A stretch of DNA of 24,746 nucleotides from a virus. Each line of letters starts with the position of its first letter. Within the stretch, counting starts at the first letter, position 1. The notes under the pieces were generated by a model that worked only from the letters and a program-made list of their open reading frames with translations, was not told where the DNA came from and did no database searches. The stretch is from positions 1 to 24,746 of the IMG/VR virus record IMGVR_UViG_3300044568_000256. One strand, 5' to 3'. This document shows positions 6,112 through 14,546 of this stretch, piece by piece. The translations under genes were made by a program, and so were the position numbers.

Positions 6112-7167
6112 ATGGCAGACGTTCGGATAACCGCGCTACCCACAGCACAAGCCATCACAGGCTCTGAGCTAGTTCCTGTCGTTCAGAACGGCTTGACGGT
6201 TCAGACGACCGTCTCCGCAATCACCTCAAGCCCGTCGCTTACGCAGACATTCTTAACCGTTGTGCAACAACCAACCCTGCCAAACAGTCGGTACTTCTCA
6301 ACTGGCGTAGGTCTTGGTATTACGGATGGCGGCGCTCAAGGCTCATACACAATTGCTTTTAACGGTACTGCGGCTTCACTAGAGTCTTCAGGGACAGGGT
6401 TTATTGCTAAGACAGCCGCTAACACTATTACGCCACGATCATTTGTCTCAAGTGGGGCAGGCGTATCTATTGCAAACGGCACAGGCATCTCTGGCGACCC
6501 AACGATTTCTTTGTCCGGTTTACCTCTTGCATTGGCAAACACGGTAGGTTCTGGGCTGTTGGCTGTTGGAGTAGGCCCAACATTAACGCCTGTAACCATC
6601 ACAGGCACGAGCAATCAAATCGATGTGACAGGTGGCGACGGTTCATCACCCCCGACTATCAGCATTTCGCCAAATCCGCAATTGTCTGGTACAGGCGCTG
6701 TAAGAGTACCGCTAGGCACTACGGCGCAACAACCTAGTGCCTTGTCAGGGAATTTTCGCCTTAATACTGACACGAACGTATTTGAGGGCTACAACAACAC
6801 GGGTTGGGTTTCTTTATTAAGCAATGCGTTGAACAACACCTCGATCAGCGGTGTAAAAACCATTACATTTAATGGTCAGGTCAATAATGCTGCAACATCA
6901 GGCGCAATAACGATTGACTGGACAACGGGTAATTATCAGCTACAAGCCGCACCATCAGGCACTATCACATACACATTTACAGCGCCAGTAGGCGTGTCGC
7001 ACTTGCAATTATTTGTTGCCCCCGCAGCTCTTGCTCAAATGATCATTTGGCCCGCAAACCTGTATTTTCTTGGTGCAACATGGAGCGGTACAAATAACAA
7101 AGCCGCTATCATTAATTTTTATTACGATGGCACGAATTACTACGCCATCGGCACAAATCAGGTGTAA
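6112..7167 (+). CDS. Tail fibre-like structural protein
   Basis: A 351-aa Ser/Thr/Gly/Asn-rich protein without membrane segments. The N-terminus (ITALPTAQAITGSELVPVVQ) follows a pattern common at the start of environmental phage fibre proteins, probably the virion-attachment end. The middle holds repeated motifs of the type G-[IS]-S-x-[DP]-P-T-I-S-[LI] near residues 122-133 and 175-184, typical of beta-helical fibre shafts. The C-terminal part (GNYQLQAAPSGTITYTF, LFVAPAALAQMIIWPAN, FYYDGTNYYAIG) resembles a generic fibre end domain. One nt separates it from the upstream gene. It opens the fibre cassette that continues to 13795. Receptor binding is possible but not shown. Confidence 0.6.
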   Translation: MADVRITALPTAQAITGSELVPVVQNGLTVQTTVSAITSSPSLTQTFLTVVQQPTLPNSRYFSTGVGLGITDGGAQGSYTIAFNGTAASLESSGTGFIAKTAANTITPRSFVSSGAGVSIANGTGISGDPTISLSGLPLALANTVGSGLLAVGVGPTLTPVTITGTSNQIDVTGGDGSSPPTISISPNPQLSGTGAVRVPLGTTAQQPSALSGNFRLNTDTNVFEGYNNTGWVSLLSNALNNTSISGVKTITFNGQVNNAATSGAITIDWTTGNYQLQAAPSGTITYTFTAPVGVSHLQLFVAPAALAQMIIWPANLYFLGATWSGTNNKAAIINFYYDGTNYYAIGTNQV

Positions 7168-7169
7168 CT

Positions 7170-7406
7170 ATGGTCACTCCAGTTATTGTTAGCGATCCGC
7201 CTATCATTACTGATAACGGATACATGTCAATTGACTTTGTTGCGTCTTATGAAGGCTATGTGTTGAAAGACGCTATCGTTGGCACACCAGAGTACATTGG
7301 CTCGTTGACTGCGGATGAGATCAACACGATTGAAGTTGACCGATTTAATGCTTGGTACACAATTGTCACCACGCCCGTGGAAGATGAACCAGTAGTCGAG
7401 GAATAA
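7170..7406 (+). CDS. Small acidic hypothetical protein
   Basis: A 78-aa acidic protein, 2 nt after one fibre gene and 2 nt before the giant fibre gene. AGGTG at 7160-7164 is a usable Shine-Dalgarno. The sequence has no signal peptide, membrane helix or Cys and ends in an acidic VEDEPVVEE tail. Small acidic proteins between fibre genes can be fibre chaperones, but I recognise no family and do not assign that role. Confidence 0.5.
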   Translation: MVTPVIVSDPPIITDNGYMSIDFVASYEGYVLKDAIVGTPEYIGSLTADEINTIEVDRFNAWYTIVTTPVEDEPVVEE

Positions 7407-7411
7407 TCGTG
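7397..7411 (+). promoter_or_regulatory. Ribosome binding site and GTG start of the giant fibre gene
   Basis: CGAGGA at 7397-7402 lies 6 nt before a GTG at 7409-7411. The next codons read A-D-R-Y-W, beginning the first WVGGTG module, which supports this GTG as the true start. Confidence 0.65.
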
Positions 7412-10400
7412 GCTGACCGTTACTGGGTAGGCGGAACAGGCAGTTGGGATGCAACCACTACAAACTGGTCTGCAACGAACGGAGGTGCGGGCGGCGCGTC
7501 TGTCCCCACGGCATCTGATGATGTTTTCTTTACTACGCTATCTAACGCCACGGCGTATGTTTGCACCTTAACGACAGCGCCTGTTTGCCGTAGCGTGTCA
7601 GTTGTAGGACCAGCGGTGGGTAACGTGACAATTGCGGGGACTGCTCTTTGGGGAATTTACGGTTCTTTTACTCTTGCTGCAACAGGTGTTACTTATACAC
7701 ATTCAGGAACAATAACTTTAAATTCTGCTTCCGCTGGTAATATTATTACAACAAATGGTGTTGTTATAACATCCCCATTAAATATAAATTTCACTGGTGG
7801 AACTTGGGAGTTAGGAAGTGCATATACTTCAAACACCGGAGTAACAATTAACGGAACTTTTACAACTAATAATTTTAATTTTACTGTTAGCGGCGGTAAT
7901 TTTAATAGTAATAGTTCTAACACTAGGACATTAAATTTAGGTTCATCGACAATTACTTGCCTTAATTGGAATTTAAGCGGTTCAACCAACTTAACTGTTA
8001 ATGCTGGAACATCGACAATTACAGTGACATCAGCTGCAGGCGCATTTACTGGCAATGGGCAAACGTACTACAACGTCACCAAAGCTACCAACGGTTTTGC
8101 TATTAGTGATGGCGGAAATACGTTTAATGCGTTAACAATGAGTACGATTACAATAGCCGCCACTTTTGGCTGTTCGTTTGCTGGTAATCAAACTATTGGA
8201 ACATTGACCATCAATGGTGCAGGTACTGCTAACGGTAGAGCAAGTATACAAACGCCAACTACGTTAGCGGGTACACAAGTTACGCTGACCGTGGCATCGT
8301 TTGTAACCAATGGTTTTGTTGATTTCCGTGATATCAACTTACAAGGCGCAGCCTCGCCATTAACCGTAGCAACAGGCGGTGATGCAGGTAACAATACCAA
8401 CATTACATTGCAAGCTCCTAGAACTGTTTATTGGAATTTAGTAGCTGGTGGCAACTGGACGGCAACCGCTTGGGCGGCTACTTCTGGTGGCGCAGTTGCT
8501 AATGCTAATTACCCTTTACCACAAGACACAATAATTATTGAAGACACAGGATTAAACTCAGGCGCAACAATTACACTCAATACCAGCCCAAATATTGGCA
8601 CACTTAATATGTCCAGCCGGACATTGCCAATGACGCTTGCTTCTGGCTCAGTAAACCCGCTTATTTACGGTGATTTAACTTTATCCTCTGCTGTTACAAC
8701 TACATCAACAGGCTCTACTTGGGCATTTTCAGGATTTAACAAGACGCAGACAATTACATCTGCGGGGGTAACGGTTGCGTTTAACGTAAATATTAACGGG
8801 TCATTAACAACAGTTACGCTTGCAGATGCGCTTACTATTACAAGCGCAACAGGTAATGCGGTTGTTGTAACAAAAGGCACACTTAACCTAGCCAACAACA
8901 CCCTGACTTGTTTTGGGGTTAACACTAACAACAGCAATACCCGTGCGATTGCATTTGGCACAGGTCAAATAAATCTGACAGGTAACGCATCAACCATTTG
9001 GACATTTAATACCGCAACAAATTTAACGATTACTGGCTCTGCAACTGTCAACGCAACATACTCTGGTAGCACCGGAACAAGAGGCTTCGGCGGCTACGGT
9101 AGTGGCACAGCGTTAATCAATCTTAACGTCACAGCAGGCTCAGACATTATAAATATGCCAAATGCTGGCTATAACAACGTCAACTTTACAGGGTTTACAG
9201 GGCAACTTTTAATCCAATCAACGTCAATTTTTGGAAATTTAACGCTTAACACGGGGATGACTACTGCTTATACATCTGGTGTTTTGTTTTTTTACGCTAC
9301 ATCAGGCACGCAGTTAATCACTACAAACGGCGTAACAGTAGATGCACCAGTGACATTTTCTGGTGTTGGCGGCACATTCCAATTGCAAGACAATTTAACT
9401 CTTGGTTCAACACGGGCGTTAACTTTAACTGCAGGCACGCTTAATTTAAATGCTAGAACTTTAACTAGCGGCACATTTTCATCAACAGGCGCAGTCGTTA
9501 GGTCAATTGCATTTAACGGTGGCACATACGCTTGCGCTGGTGCAACCTTTACCCCATCAGGAACAAACTTTAGCACCACGGGTTCAGGCACAATCAGTAT
9601 GACCAGCGCATCAAGTAAGACATTTAATGGCGGTGGTTATTCATTCCCAACACTTAACCAAGGCGGTGCGGGTGCGCTTGTTATCACAGGTGCAAACACA
9701 TTTGCGGGTATAACCAATACCGTTCAGCCAGCAACAATTACATTTCCTGCATCAACCACAACGACTGTAAGTAATTTCAATGTGAATGGTACGGCAGGTA
9801 ACTTAATTACACTTAACTCCAGCGCTTCAGGCACAGCAGCAACAGTAAATTACGCAGGCACTGGAACCGTCTTTGCAAATTATTTAAGCATTCGAGATTT
9901 TACGGCTACGTCTTCACCACGCTGGCAGGCTAATACCGCTACAACAACAATAGTCAGCAATGTCACGGGTTGGATTGTGACTAACTTTTATTATTGGGTT
10001 GGCGGAACGGGTAACTGGGACGCAACAAACACGCGCTGGGCGGCTACCTCTGGCGGGGCTGGTGGTGCTGGTGTACCAACTCTTTCTGATAACGTATTCT
10101 TTGATAGCGCATCAAACGCTACAGCCTATGTCTGCACATTAACAACCACACCTGTTTGCGCCAGCGTAAATATTGCCGGACCTGCATCGGGTAACGTCAC
10201 GATTGCGGGGACTGCGGCTTGGAGCATATATGGCAGCATGACTATTGCAGCCACGGGTGTAACCAATACCTACACAGGCAATATTACTTTTGCCGCCACA
10301 ACAACAGGCTGGACAGTCACAACAAACGGTATTACTTTAAGCGGAATTAGTGTTTTTAGCGGGGTGGGTGGTGGTTGGACTCTTGGTAGTGCTTTAACTA

Positions 10401-12613
10401 GTACAAACGGATTTCAACTTCGCAATGGTACGCTGACAACAAACAATTTTAATATGACTACGGGCAATAACTTTGATATAACGGGTGCAAACGCTCGAAC
10501 ATTAAATCTTGGCTCGTCCACTATTACTTGTCAATTTTGGGGAGGACTTGCTGCAACTAATTTAACAGTAAACGCAGGTACATCAACCATCACATTGACA
10601 GGTAGTGCTACATTTGCGGGTGCTGGGCTGACTTATTACAACGTCACAAAAGCTAACAACGGATTTTCTATTCTTGATAGCGGCAACACGTTTAATGCAT
10701 TGACTAATACTACTTGCACTAGCGGCGGTGCTTTTCCTTGCACTTTTGCTGGCAATCAAACTATCGGCACATTAACTATTAACGGTGGCGTAAATCAACC
10801 TTCAAGAGCAAGCATACAAACACCTAGCACACTAGTTGGTACTCAAGTTACTTTGACTGTTGCGTCTTTTGTTACCAATGGCTATGTTGATTTTCGTGAT
10901 ATTAACTTACAAGGCGCAGCCTCGCCATTAACAGTAGCGACAGGTGGCGATTGTGGCAACAACACCAATATTACATTGCAAGCTCCCCAAACGGTTTATT
11001 GGAGTTTGGCTGCGGGCGGCAATTGGGGAAACAATGGCGCATGGGCATTGACTTCAGGTGGCGTTCCCCCCGGCACTGTTTATCCGCTTCCGCAAGATAC
11101 CGTAATTATTGATAACGCAGCGTTAAATTCTGGCGCAACACTTACCATGAACATAAGTCCAAACGTGGGGACAATTAATATGTCTTCACGGACATTGCCA
11201 ATGACGCTTGCTGTAAGCAGTTCAGCAGCAAATATTTATGGCGATTTAACTTTATCATCTGCGGTTACAACCACCTCAACAACAGGTTCGTTTACGTTTT
11301 CAGGTTTTAACAAAACGCAAACAATTACTTCTGCGGGTACAACAGTTGCTTTTGGTGTGACTATCAACGGTCGGCTAACAACTGTTGCGCTTTCTGGTGC
11401 GTTGTCATTTCCTAGCACCGTAACAACTACATTGACGCTTGGTACGCTTAACCTAGCCAATAACATCCTGACTTGCGGGGCATTTAGCTCTAGCAATACT
11501 AACGTCCGTTCAATTACTTTTGGCACAGGTCAGATTAACTTGACAGGTAATGCTGGAACAATTTGGAACTCAGATGTAGGTACAAATCTTACATATACAG
11601 GTTCACCAAATATTTATTGCACATATTCTGGAAGCACAGGCACTCGTTCAATTCAAGGTAGCACTACCGCAACCGCAACAGAAACAAACGTATTTAACTT
11701 TTTTGTAACGGCGGGAACAGATACCGTTTCCGTTTTAGGCGCAAGACGTTACCGAACATTAGATTTCACAGGGTTTTCAGGAACGTTTGGAACGTGGGTA
11801 ACAAGCCTTGCTATTTACGGCAATTTTGTTGCTTCAAGCACAATGACATTAAGCGCAAATGCTGTTGCGCTTTCGTTTGTTAGCACCCTCGCTCAACAAA
11901 ATATCACATCAAACGGAAAAACATTTGATTTTCCCGTTGCTGTAAACGGAACAAATACTGTTCAACTGGAAGACAATTTAACTCTTGGTTCAACACGGGC
12001 GTTAACTTTAACTACAGGCACGCTTAACCTAAACGCCAAAACTGTAACTAGTAACACATTTTCGTCCACTGGCGCAGGTGTCAGGTCAATTGCCTTTAAC
12101 GGTGGCACAATGGCTGTGTCAGGCGCAACTTACACCGTGTCAGGCTCAAACCTGACTACCAGCGGCGCAGGTGTAATCAGCATGACCTCTGCCTCGTCTA
12201 AAACATTTGCAGGTGGTAGTTTCTCGTATCCAACGCTTAACCAAGGTGGAGCAGGTACGCTAGTGATTACGGGTGCGAACACATTCCAGAACATGACTAA
12301 CACGGTTCAGCCTTGCACGATTACATTCCCTGCATCTACGACTACTACGGTTGGCAACTTTAATGTGAACGGCACTGCGGGGAATTTAGTAACGCTTAAC
12401 TCCAGCACACCCGCTACTCAGGCTACATTATCTAGAATAGGCGGCGGTGCGGTTAGCGTTAATTATTTAAGTATTCGAGATTCAAATGCCACGCCGTCAT
12501 TGACTTGGTACGCAGGAACAACATCCACGAATGTAAGCAATAATACTGGATGGATTTTTACTAATGCACCAGCCACGGCGATAAACGGATTGTTTTTCGG
12601 CGTACCGTTTTAG
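7409..12613 (+). CDS. Giant tandem-duplicated beta-solenoid-like fibre/adhesin protein
   Basis: A 1734-aa protein of extreme Thr/Ser/Asn/Gly content, with no signal peptide and no membrane segment. It consists of two tandem halves of about 857-860 residues (5-861 and 862-1720), then a short tail ending GLFFGVPF. Each half starts with YWVGGTG(S/N)WDA and contains a second, weaker copy of the same YW-x-x-GG-NW...PLPQD module, at tryptophans 6, 342, 863 and 1198. The pattern (G-x-W...W-x-x-x-x-GG...P...D) resembles motifs of autotransporter-type beta-solenoid repeats. Shorter units such as TLNL-x-x-x-T(I/L)T recur throughout. A C-x7-C pair (VCTLTTAPVC) is conserved in both halves. Parts, especially 7690-8010, are much more AT-rich than the capsid genes, hinting at separate ancestry. 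Probably a long virion fibre or host-contacting protein. This is inferred from position and composition. Confidence 0.65.
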   Translation: MADRYWVGGTGSWDATTTNWSATNGGAGGASVPTASDDVFFTTLSNATAYVCTLTTAPVCRSVSVVGPAVGNVTIAGTALWGIYGSFTLAATGVTYTHSGTITLNSASAGNIITTNGVVITSPLNINFTGGTWELGSAYTSNTGVTINGTFTTNNFNFTVSGGNFNSNSSNTRTLNLGSSTITCLNWNLSGSTNLTVNAGTSTITVTSAAGAFTGNGQTYYNVTKATNGFAISDGGNTFNALTMSTITIAATFGCSFAGNQTIGTLTINGAGTANGRASIQTPTTLAGTQVTLTVASFVTNGFVDFRDINLQGAASPLTVATGGDAGNNTNITLQAPRTVYWNLVAGGNWTATAWAATSGGAVANANYPLPQDTIIIEDTGLNSGATITLNTSPNIGTLNMSSRTLPMTLASGSVNPLIYGDLTLSSAVTTTSTGSTWAFSGFNKTQTITSAGVTVAFNVNINGSLTTVTLADALTITSATGNAVVVTKGTLNLANNTLTCFGVNTNNSNTRAIAFGTGQINLTGNASTIWTFNTATNLTITGSATVNATYSGSTGTRGFGGYGSGTALINLNVTAGSDIINMPNAGYNNVNFTGFTGQLLIQSTSIFGNLTLNTGMTTAYTSGVLFFYATSGTQLITTNGVTVDAPVTFSGVGGTFQLQDNLTLGSTRALTLTAGTLNLNARTLTSGTFSSTGAVVRSIAFNGGTYACAGATFTPSGTNFSTTGSGTISMTSASSKTFNGGGYSFPTLNQGGAGALVITGANTFAGITNTVQPATITFPASTTTTVSNFNVNGTAGNLITLNSSASGTAATVNYAGTGTVFANYLSIRDFTATSSPRWQANTATTTIVSNVTGWIVTNFYYWVGGTGNWDATNTRWAATSGGAGGAGVPTLSDNVFFDSASNATAYVCTLTTTPVCASVNIAGPASGNVTIAGTAAWSIYGSMTIAATGVTNTYTGNITFAATTTGWTVTTNGITLSGISVFSGVGGGWTLGSALTSTNGFQLRNGTLTTNNFNMTTGNNFDITGANARTLNLGSSTITCQFWGGLAATNLTVNAGTSTITLTGSATFAGAGLTYYNVTKANNGFSILDSGNTFNALTNTTCTSGGAFPCTFAGNQTIGTLTINGGVNQPSRASIQTPSTLVGTQVTLTVASFVTNGYVDFRDINLQGAASPLTVATGGDCGNNTNITLQAPQTVYWSLAAGGNWGNNGAWALTSGGVPPGTVYPLPQDTVIIDNAALNSGATLTMNISPNVGTINMSSRTLPMTLAVSSSAANIYGDLTLSSAVTTTSTTGSFTFSGFNKTQTITSAGTTVAFGVTINGRLTTVALSGALSFPSTVTTTLTLGTLNLANNILTCGAFSSSNTNVRSITFGTGQINLTGNAGTIWNSDVGTNLTYTGSPNIYCTYSGSTGTRSIQGSTTATATETNVFNFFVTAGTDTVSVLGARRYRTLDFTGFSGTFGTWVTSLAIYGNFVASSTMTLSANAVALSFVSTLAQQNITSNGKTFDFPVAVNGTNTVQLEDNLTLGSTRALTLTTGTLNLNAKTVTSNTFSSTGAGVRSIAFNGGTMAVSGATYTVSGSNLTTSGAGVISMTSASSKTFAGGSFSYPTLNQGGAGTLVITGANTFQNMTNTVQPCTITFPASTTTTVGNFNVNGTAGNLVTLNSSTPATQATLSRIGGGAVSVNYLSIRDSNATPSLTWYAGTTSTNVSNNTGWIFTNAPATAINGLFFGVPF
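7421..9991 (+). repeat. First copy of the ~2.57-kb intragenic tandem repeat
   Basis: Aligned by the YWVGGTG motif, copy 1 starts at the Tyr codon at 7421. Copy 2 starts at 9992, an offset of 2571 nt (857 codons). The offset drifts between 856 and 861 codons along the repeat because of small in-frame indels. Confidence 0.8.
9992..12568 (+). repeat. Second copy of the ~2.57-kb intragenic tandem repeat
   Basis: Copy 2 of the fibre half. DNA identity to copy 1 is patchy. Identical blocks include 29 nt (8336-8364 and 10904-10932) and 44 nt (9387-9430 and 11970-12013), inside strongly diverged sequence. It ends with GWIFTN, matching GWIVTN at the end of copy 1. Confidence 0.8.
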
Positions 12614-12628
12614 AAATTAAGGAAAAAC

Positions 12629-13795
12629 ATGGCTCAGAGCGGATTTACCCCAATTAAACTTTACCTCTCCACGACTGCGGCGGCTGTTCCGACAGCACCG
12701 AACTTGGCTCCGGGTGAGTTAGCGCTGAATAACAACGACGGCAAGCTCTTCTACGAAGACAGCGCAGGAGTTGTACAAGTCCTTGCTACAAAGGCAGCAA
12801 CAAGCGGCGCGTTCACTACCCTGAGTGTTACGGGCGTAACGACTGTTTCCGCAGGCTCTGCCGCGCTCCCTGCCATTGTGTCAACCACAGGCACAGCCGA
12901 CACCGGATTTTGGTTTCCTGCTGTTGATACGGTTGCTGCTAGTACAGGTGGCACAGAGCGGATGCGTATTACTAGCACTGGCGGTGTTTTTCTTGGCGGC
13001 AATACAGCATTAACCAATATTAACTTGAATGTTGGAAAAACCTTAACAGGCGGCGCAAACGCTTTTGGAGTTATTTCAAATGGTCAAATTCAAATTGATG
13101 TAACTGGAATTGCACAATACTTTAACGCAGGGGGAAATCAAATAGTTGGAACAACAACTTCCCAGCTTAGGTATTACGGTGCTACACAAGGCACGATTAG
13201 CGGCACGGTAACTAGTCAATTTGGTTTTTATGCTGACGCAACTCTCATAGGCGCAACCAACAACTACGGCTTTTACGGCAACATAGCCGCCGCTACAGGT
13301 CGCTATAATTTTTACGCCAATGGTACGGCTGATAATGTCTTTGTTGGGACAACATCATTAGGTGGAGCGGTAGGCTCAGAGGCTTTAAGAGCATCGCCTG
13401 TAGGTAGTTCAGTGAACTACATGTTAGTTCAGGGTGGTACGGCTGGTAATGGACCTACATTCACATCGCAAGGTTCTGATACAAATATTTACATGAACTT
13501 TGTTGCCAAAGGTACTGGCGCATTTGAATTTAAAAGTAGTGGTGTAAGGCAATTTGCTATTGGGAGTGTTCCTTCGGCTGTTAATTTTGTTATTACTTAC
13601 GGCTCAATAACAGGAAATAACGCGCTTATAACCGCAGATGGCTCAGATACAAACATTGGCATTACGCTTGCTCCAAAAGGTACAGGAAACGTATCATTTG
13701 GTACATTCACATCCAGTGCTGATGTTCCCGTCACAGGCTACATCACTATTAAAGATCAAGCAGGAAACGTCCGTAAATTAGCAGTTATCGCTTAG
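12629..13795 (+). CDS. Tail fibre-like protein
   Basis: A 388-aa protein. The N-terminus carries LSTTAAAVPTAPNLAPGELA followed by NDGKLFYEDSAGVVQVL, an N-terminal unit common to phage fibres that I take as the virion-attachment end. A GTADTGFWFPAVDTVA... ERMRITSTGGVFLGG segment (about 90-130) is a recurrent fibre module. A related version (GDINTGLYQPATDQVAF) ends the protein at 16959. The C-terminal half has repeated SDTNI...(V/L)A(P)KGTG units (about 287-303 and 342-358), consistent with a beta-structured shaft, and it ends ITIKDQAGNVRKLAVIA. The Shine-Dalgarno is AAGGA at 12619-12623. Host recognition is plausible but unproven. Confidence 0.65.
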   Translation: MAQSGFTPIKLYLSTTAAAVPTAPNLAPGELALNNNDGKLFYEDSAGVVQVLATKAATSGAFTTLSVTGVTTVSAGSAALPAIVSTTGTADTGFWFPAVDTVAASTGGTERMRITSTGGVFLGGNTALTNINLNVGKTLTGGANAFGVISNGQIQIDVTGIAQYFNAGGNQIVGTTTSQLRYYGATQGTISGTVTSQFGFYADATLIGATNNYGFYGNIAAATGRYNFYANGTADNVFVGTTSLGGAVGSEALRASPVGSSVNYMLVQGGTAGNGPTFTSQGSDTNIYMNFVAKGTGAFEFKSSGVRQFAIGSVPSAVNFVITYGSITGNNALITADGSDTNIGITLAPKGTGNVSFGTFTSSADVPVTGYITIKDQAGNVRKLAVIA

Positions 13796-13807
13796 GAGAT
13801 TTAATTG
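13795..13807 (+). promoter_or_regulatory. Shine-Dalgarno deciding a TTG start
   Basis: GGAG at 13795-13798 overlaps the upstream TAG stop and lies 6 nt before TTG at 13805-13807. No ATG or GTG is available nearby in this frame, so the site identifies the TTG as the initiation codon. Confidence 0.7.
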
Positions 13808-13972
13808 AAAGAAATTACCCTTAATCTGCCAGTAGAAAGCATCAACGCTATATTACAAACGCTTGGGCAATTGCCGACTTCAAGTGGAGCATTCCCGTTG
13901 ATGATGGAAATTAAAAAGCAAGCCGACGAACAAATTAAAGCCAACGAACCAATACCGCAGGTACAGTTATGA
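13805..13972 (+). CDS. Small conserved-type phage protein with TTG start
   Basis: A 55-aa gene easily missed because it starts with TTG. It begins (M)KEITLNLPVESINAILQTL, continues with LPTSSGAFPLMMEIKKQA and ends EPIPQVQL. The pattern (a short strand, then a helix with NAIL-x-x-LG-x-LP, a small turn, then a Lys/Glu helix) matches a small protein I recall near fibre or lysis genes of many phages, function unknown. It has a strong Shine-Dalgarno at correct spacing, and its TGA overlaps the next ATG (13969), implying coupled translation. No membrane segment is visible. Confidence 0.75.
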   Translation: MKEITLNLPVESINAILQTLGQLPTSSGAFPLMMEIKKQADEQIKANEPIPQVQL

Positions 13973-14289
13973 AAACTTGGTCAATCAATTCACTGTTAAC
14001 ACTGAATACGCCTGAACCTGAAACGGTTGTGATAAGCAATTTCACAATTAGCGAAGATGGTCAATCTGTCAGTTACGCTGTTAATTTGCTTCCCGCCGAC
14101 ACATCAAACTTCACCCCTTATGCCAACATTACGCAAGCTCAAGCTATTCAATGGACACAAGATGCCTTGGGTACGGAGCGTGTAGCAGCAATGGAATCCG
14201 AGGTTGATGCGCTAATTGCACAGGCGGCTATTCCTACTCCACAACCTGAACCGTTGCCTTGGGTAGCGCCTGAAGTGGCTGAGGGATAA
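13969..14289 (+). CDS. Small phage protein with Pro-rich C-terminus, function unknown
   Basis: A 106-aa protein beginning MKTWSINSLLTLNTPEP, followed by beta-type sequence, then a FTPYANITQAQAIQWTQDAL stretch, a helix with TERVAAMESEVDALIAQ, and a Pro-rich tail ending PLPWVAPEVAEG. Similar small proteins (Trp-x-I-x-x-LLT start, helix, LPW tail) occur beside phage fibre or lysis genes as I recall, with no experimentally defined role known to me. It overlaps the preceding gene by 4 nt (ATGA) and is 2 nt before the next gene. A fibre-associated chaperone role is possible but unsupported by a clear motif. Confidence 0.6.
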   Translation: MKTWSINSLLTLNTPEPETVVISNFTISEDGQSVSYAVNLLPADTSNFTPYANITQAQAIQWTQDALGTERVAAMESEVDALIAQAAIPTPQPEPLPWVAPEVAEG

Positions 14290-14291
14290 TC

Positions 14292-14546
14292 ATGGATTGG
14301 CAATACTTAATCAATTTGGGCGCAGGCGCGTTACTAGCGGTCGGTGGATGGTTTTGCCGCCAGATGTGGGATGCGGTTGAAAAACTCAAAAATGACATTG
14401 GCAGACTTGAATTGCACATGAGCGAGAACTATGTCAAGAAGATTGAGGTTGAGGGCTTCCGTGCAGACATGGACAAGCGCTTTGACCGGATCGAGGTCTT
14501 GCTCGATAAGTTGTATGAGAAGCTCGACTCAAAGGTAGATAAGTAA
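14292..14546 (+). CDS. Small single-TM coiled-coil protein, possible lysis accessory
   Basis: An 84-aa protein with one hydrophobic segment at residues about 5-22 and then a charged heptad-like coil (about 26-80) with DKRFDRIEVLLDKLYEKLDS. The order resembles some small phage lysis or holin-accessory proteins. XhlA-type proteins have the coil before the TM, so this is not a straightforward XhlA. It stands at the head of a run of membrane proteins that ends in a GH108 endolysin, which supports a lysis-related role. The Shine-Dalgarno is GAGGGA at 14281-14286. The stop codon overlaps the next ATG by 1 nt. Confidence 0.6.
   Translation: MDWQYLINLGAGALLAVGGWFCRQMWDAVEKLKNDIGRLELHMSENYVKKIEVEGFRADMDKRFDRIEVLLDKLYEKLDSKVDK

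Noticed and set aside
7409-12613. Diversity-generating retroelement or template/variable repeat pair in the fibre gene
   Set aside because: The duplicated halves are similar, but no reverse transcriptase, accessory gene or adenine-specific mismatch pattern was found in the window. Differences between copies are of all base types and include indels.
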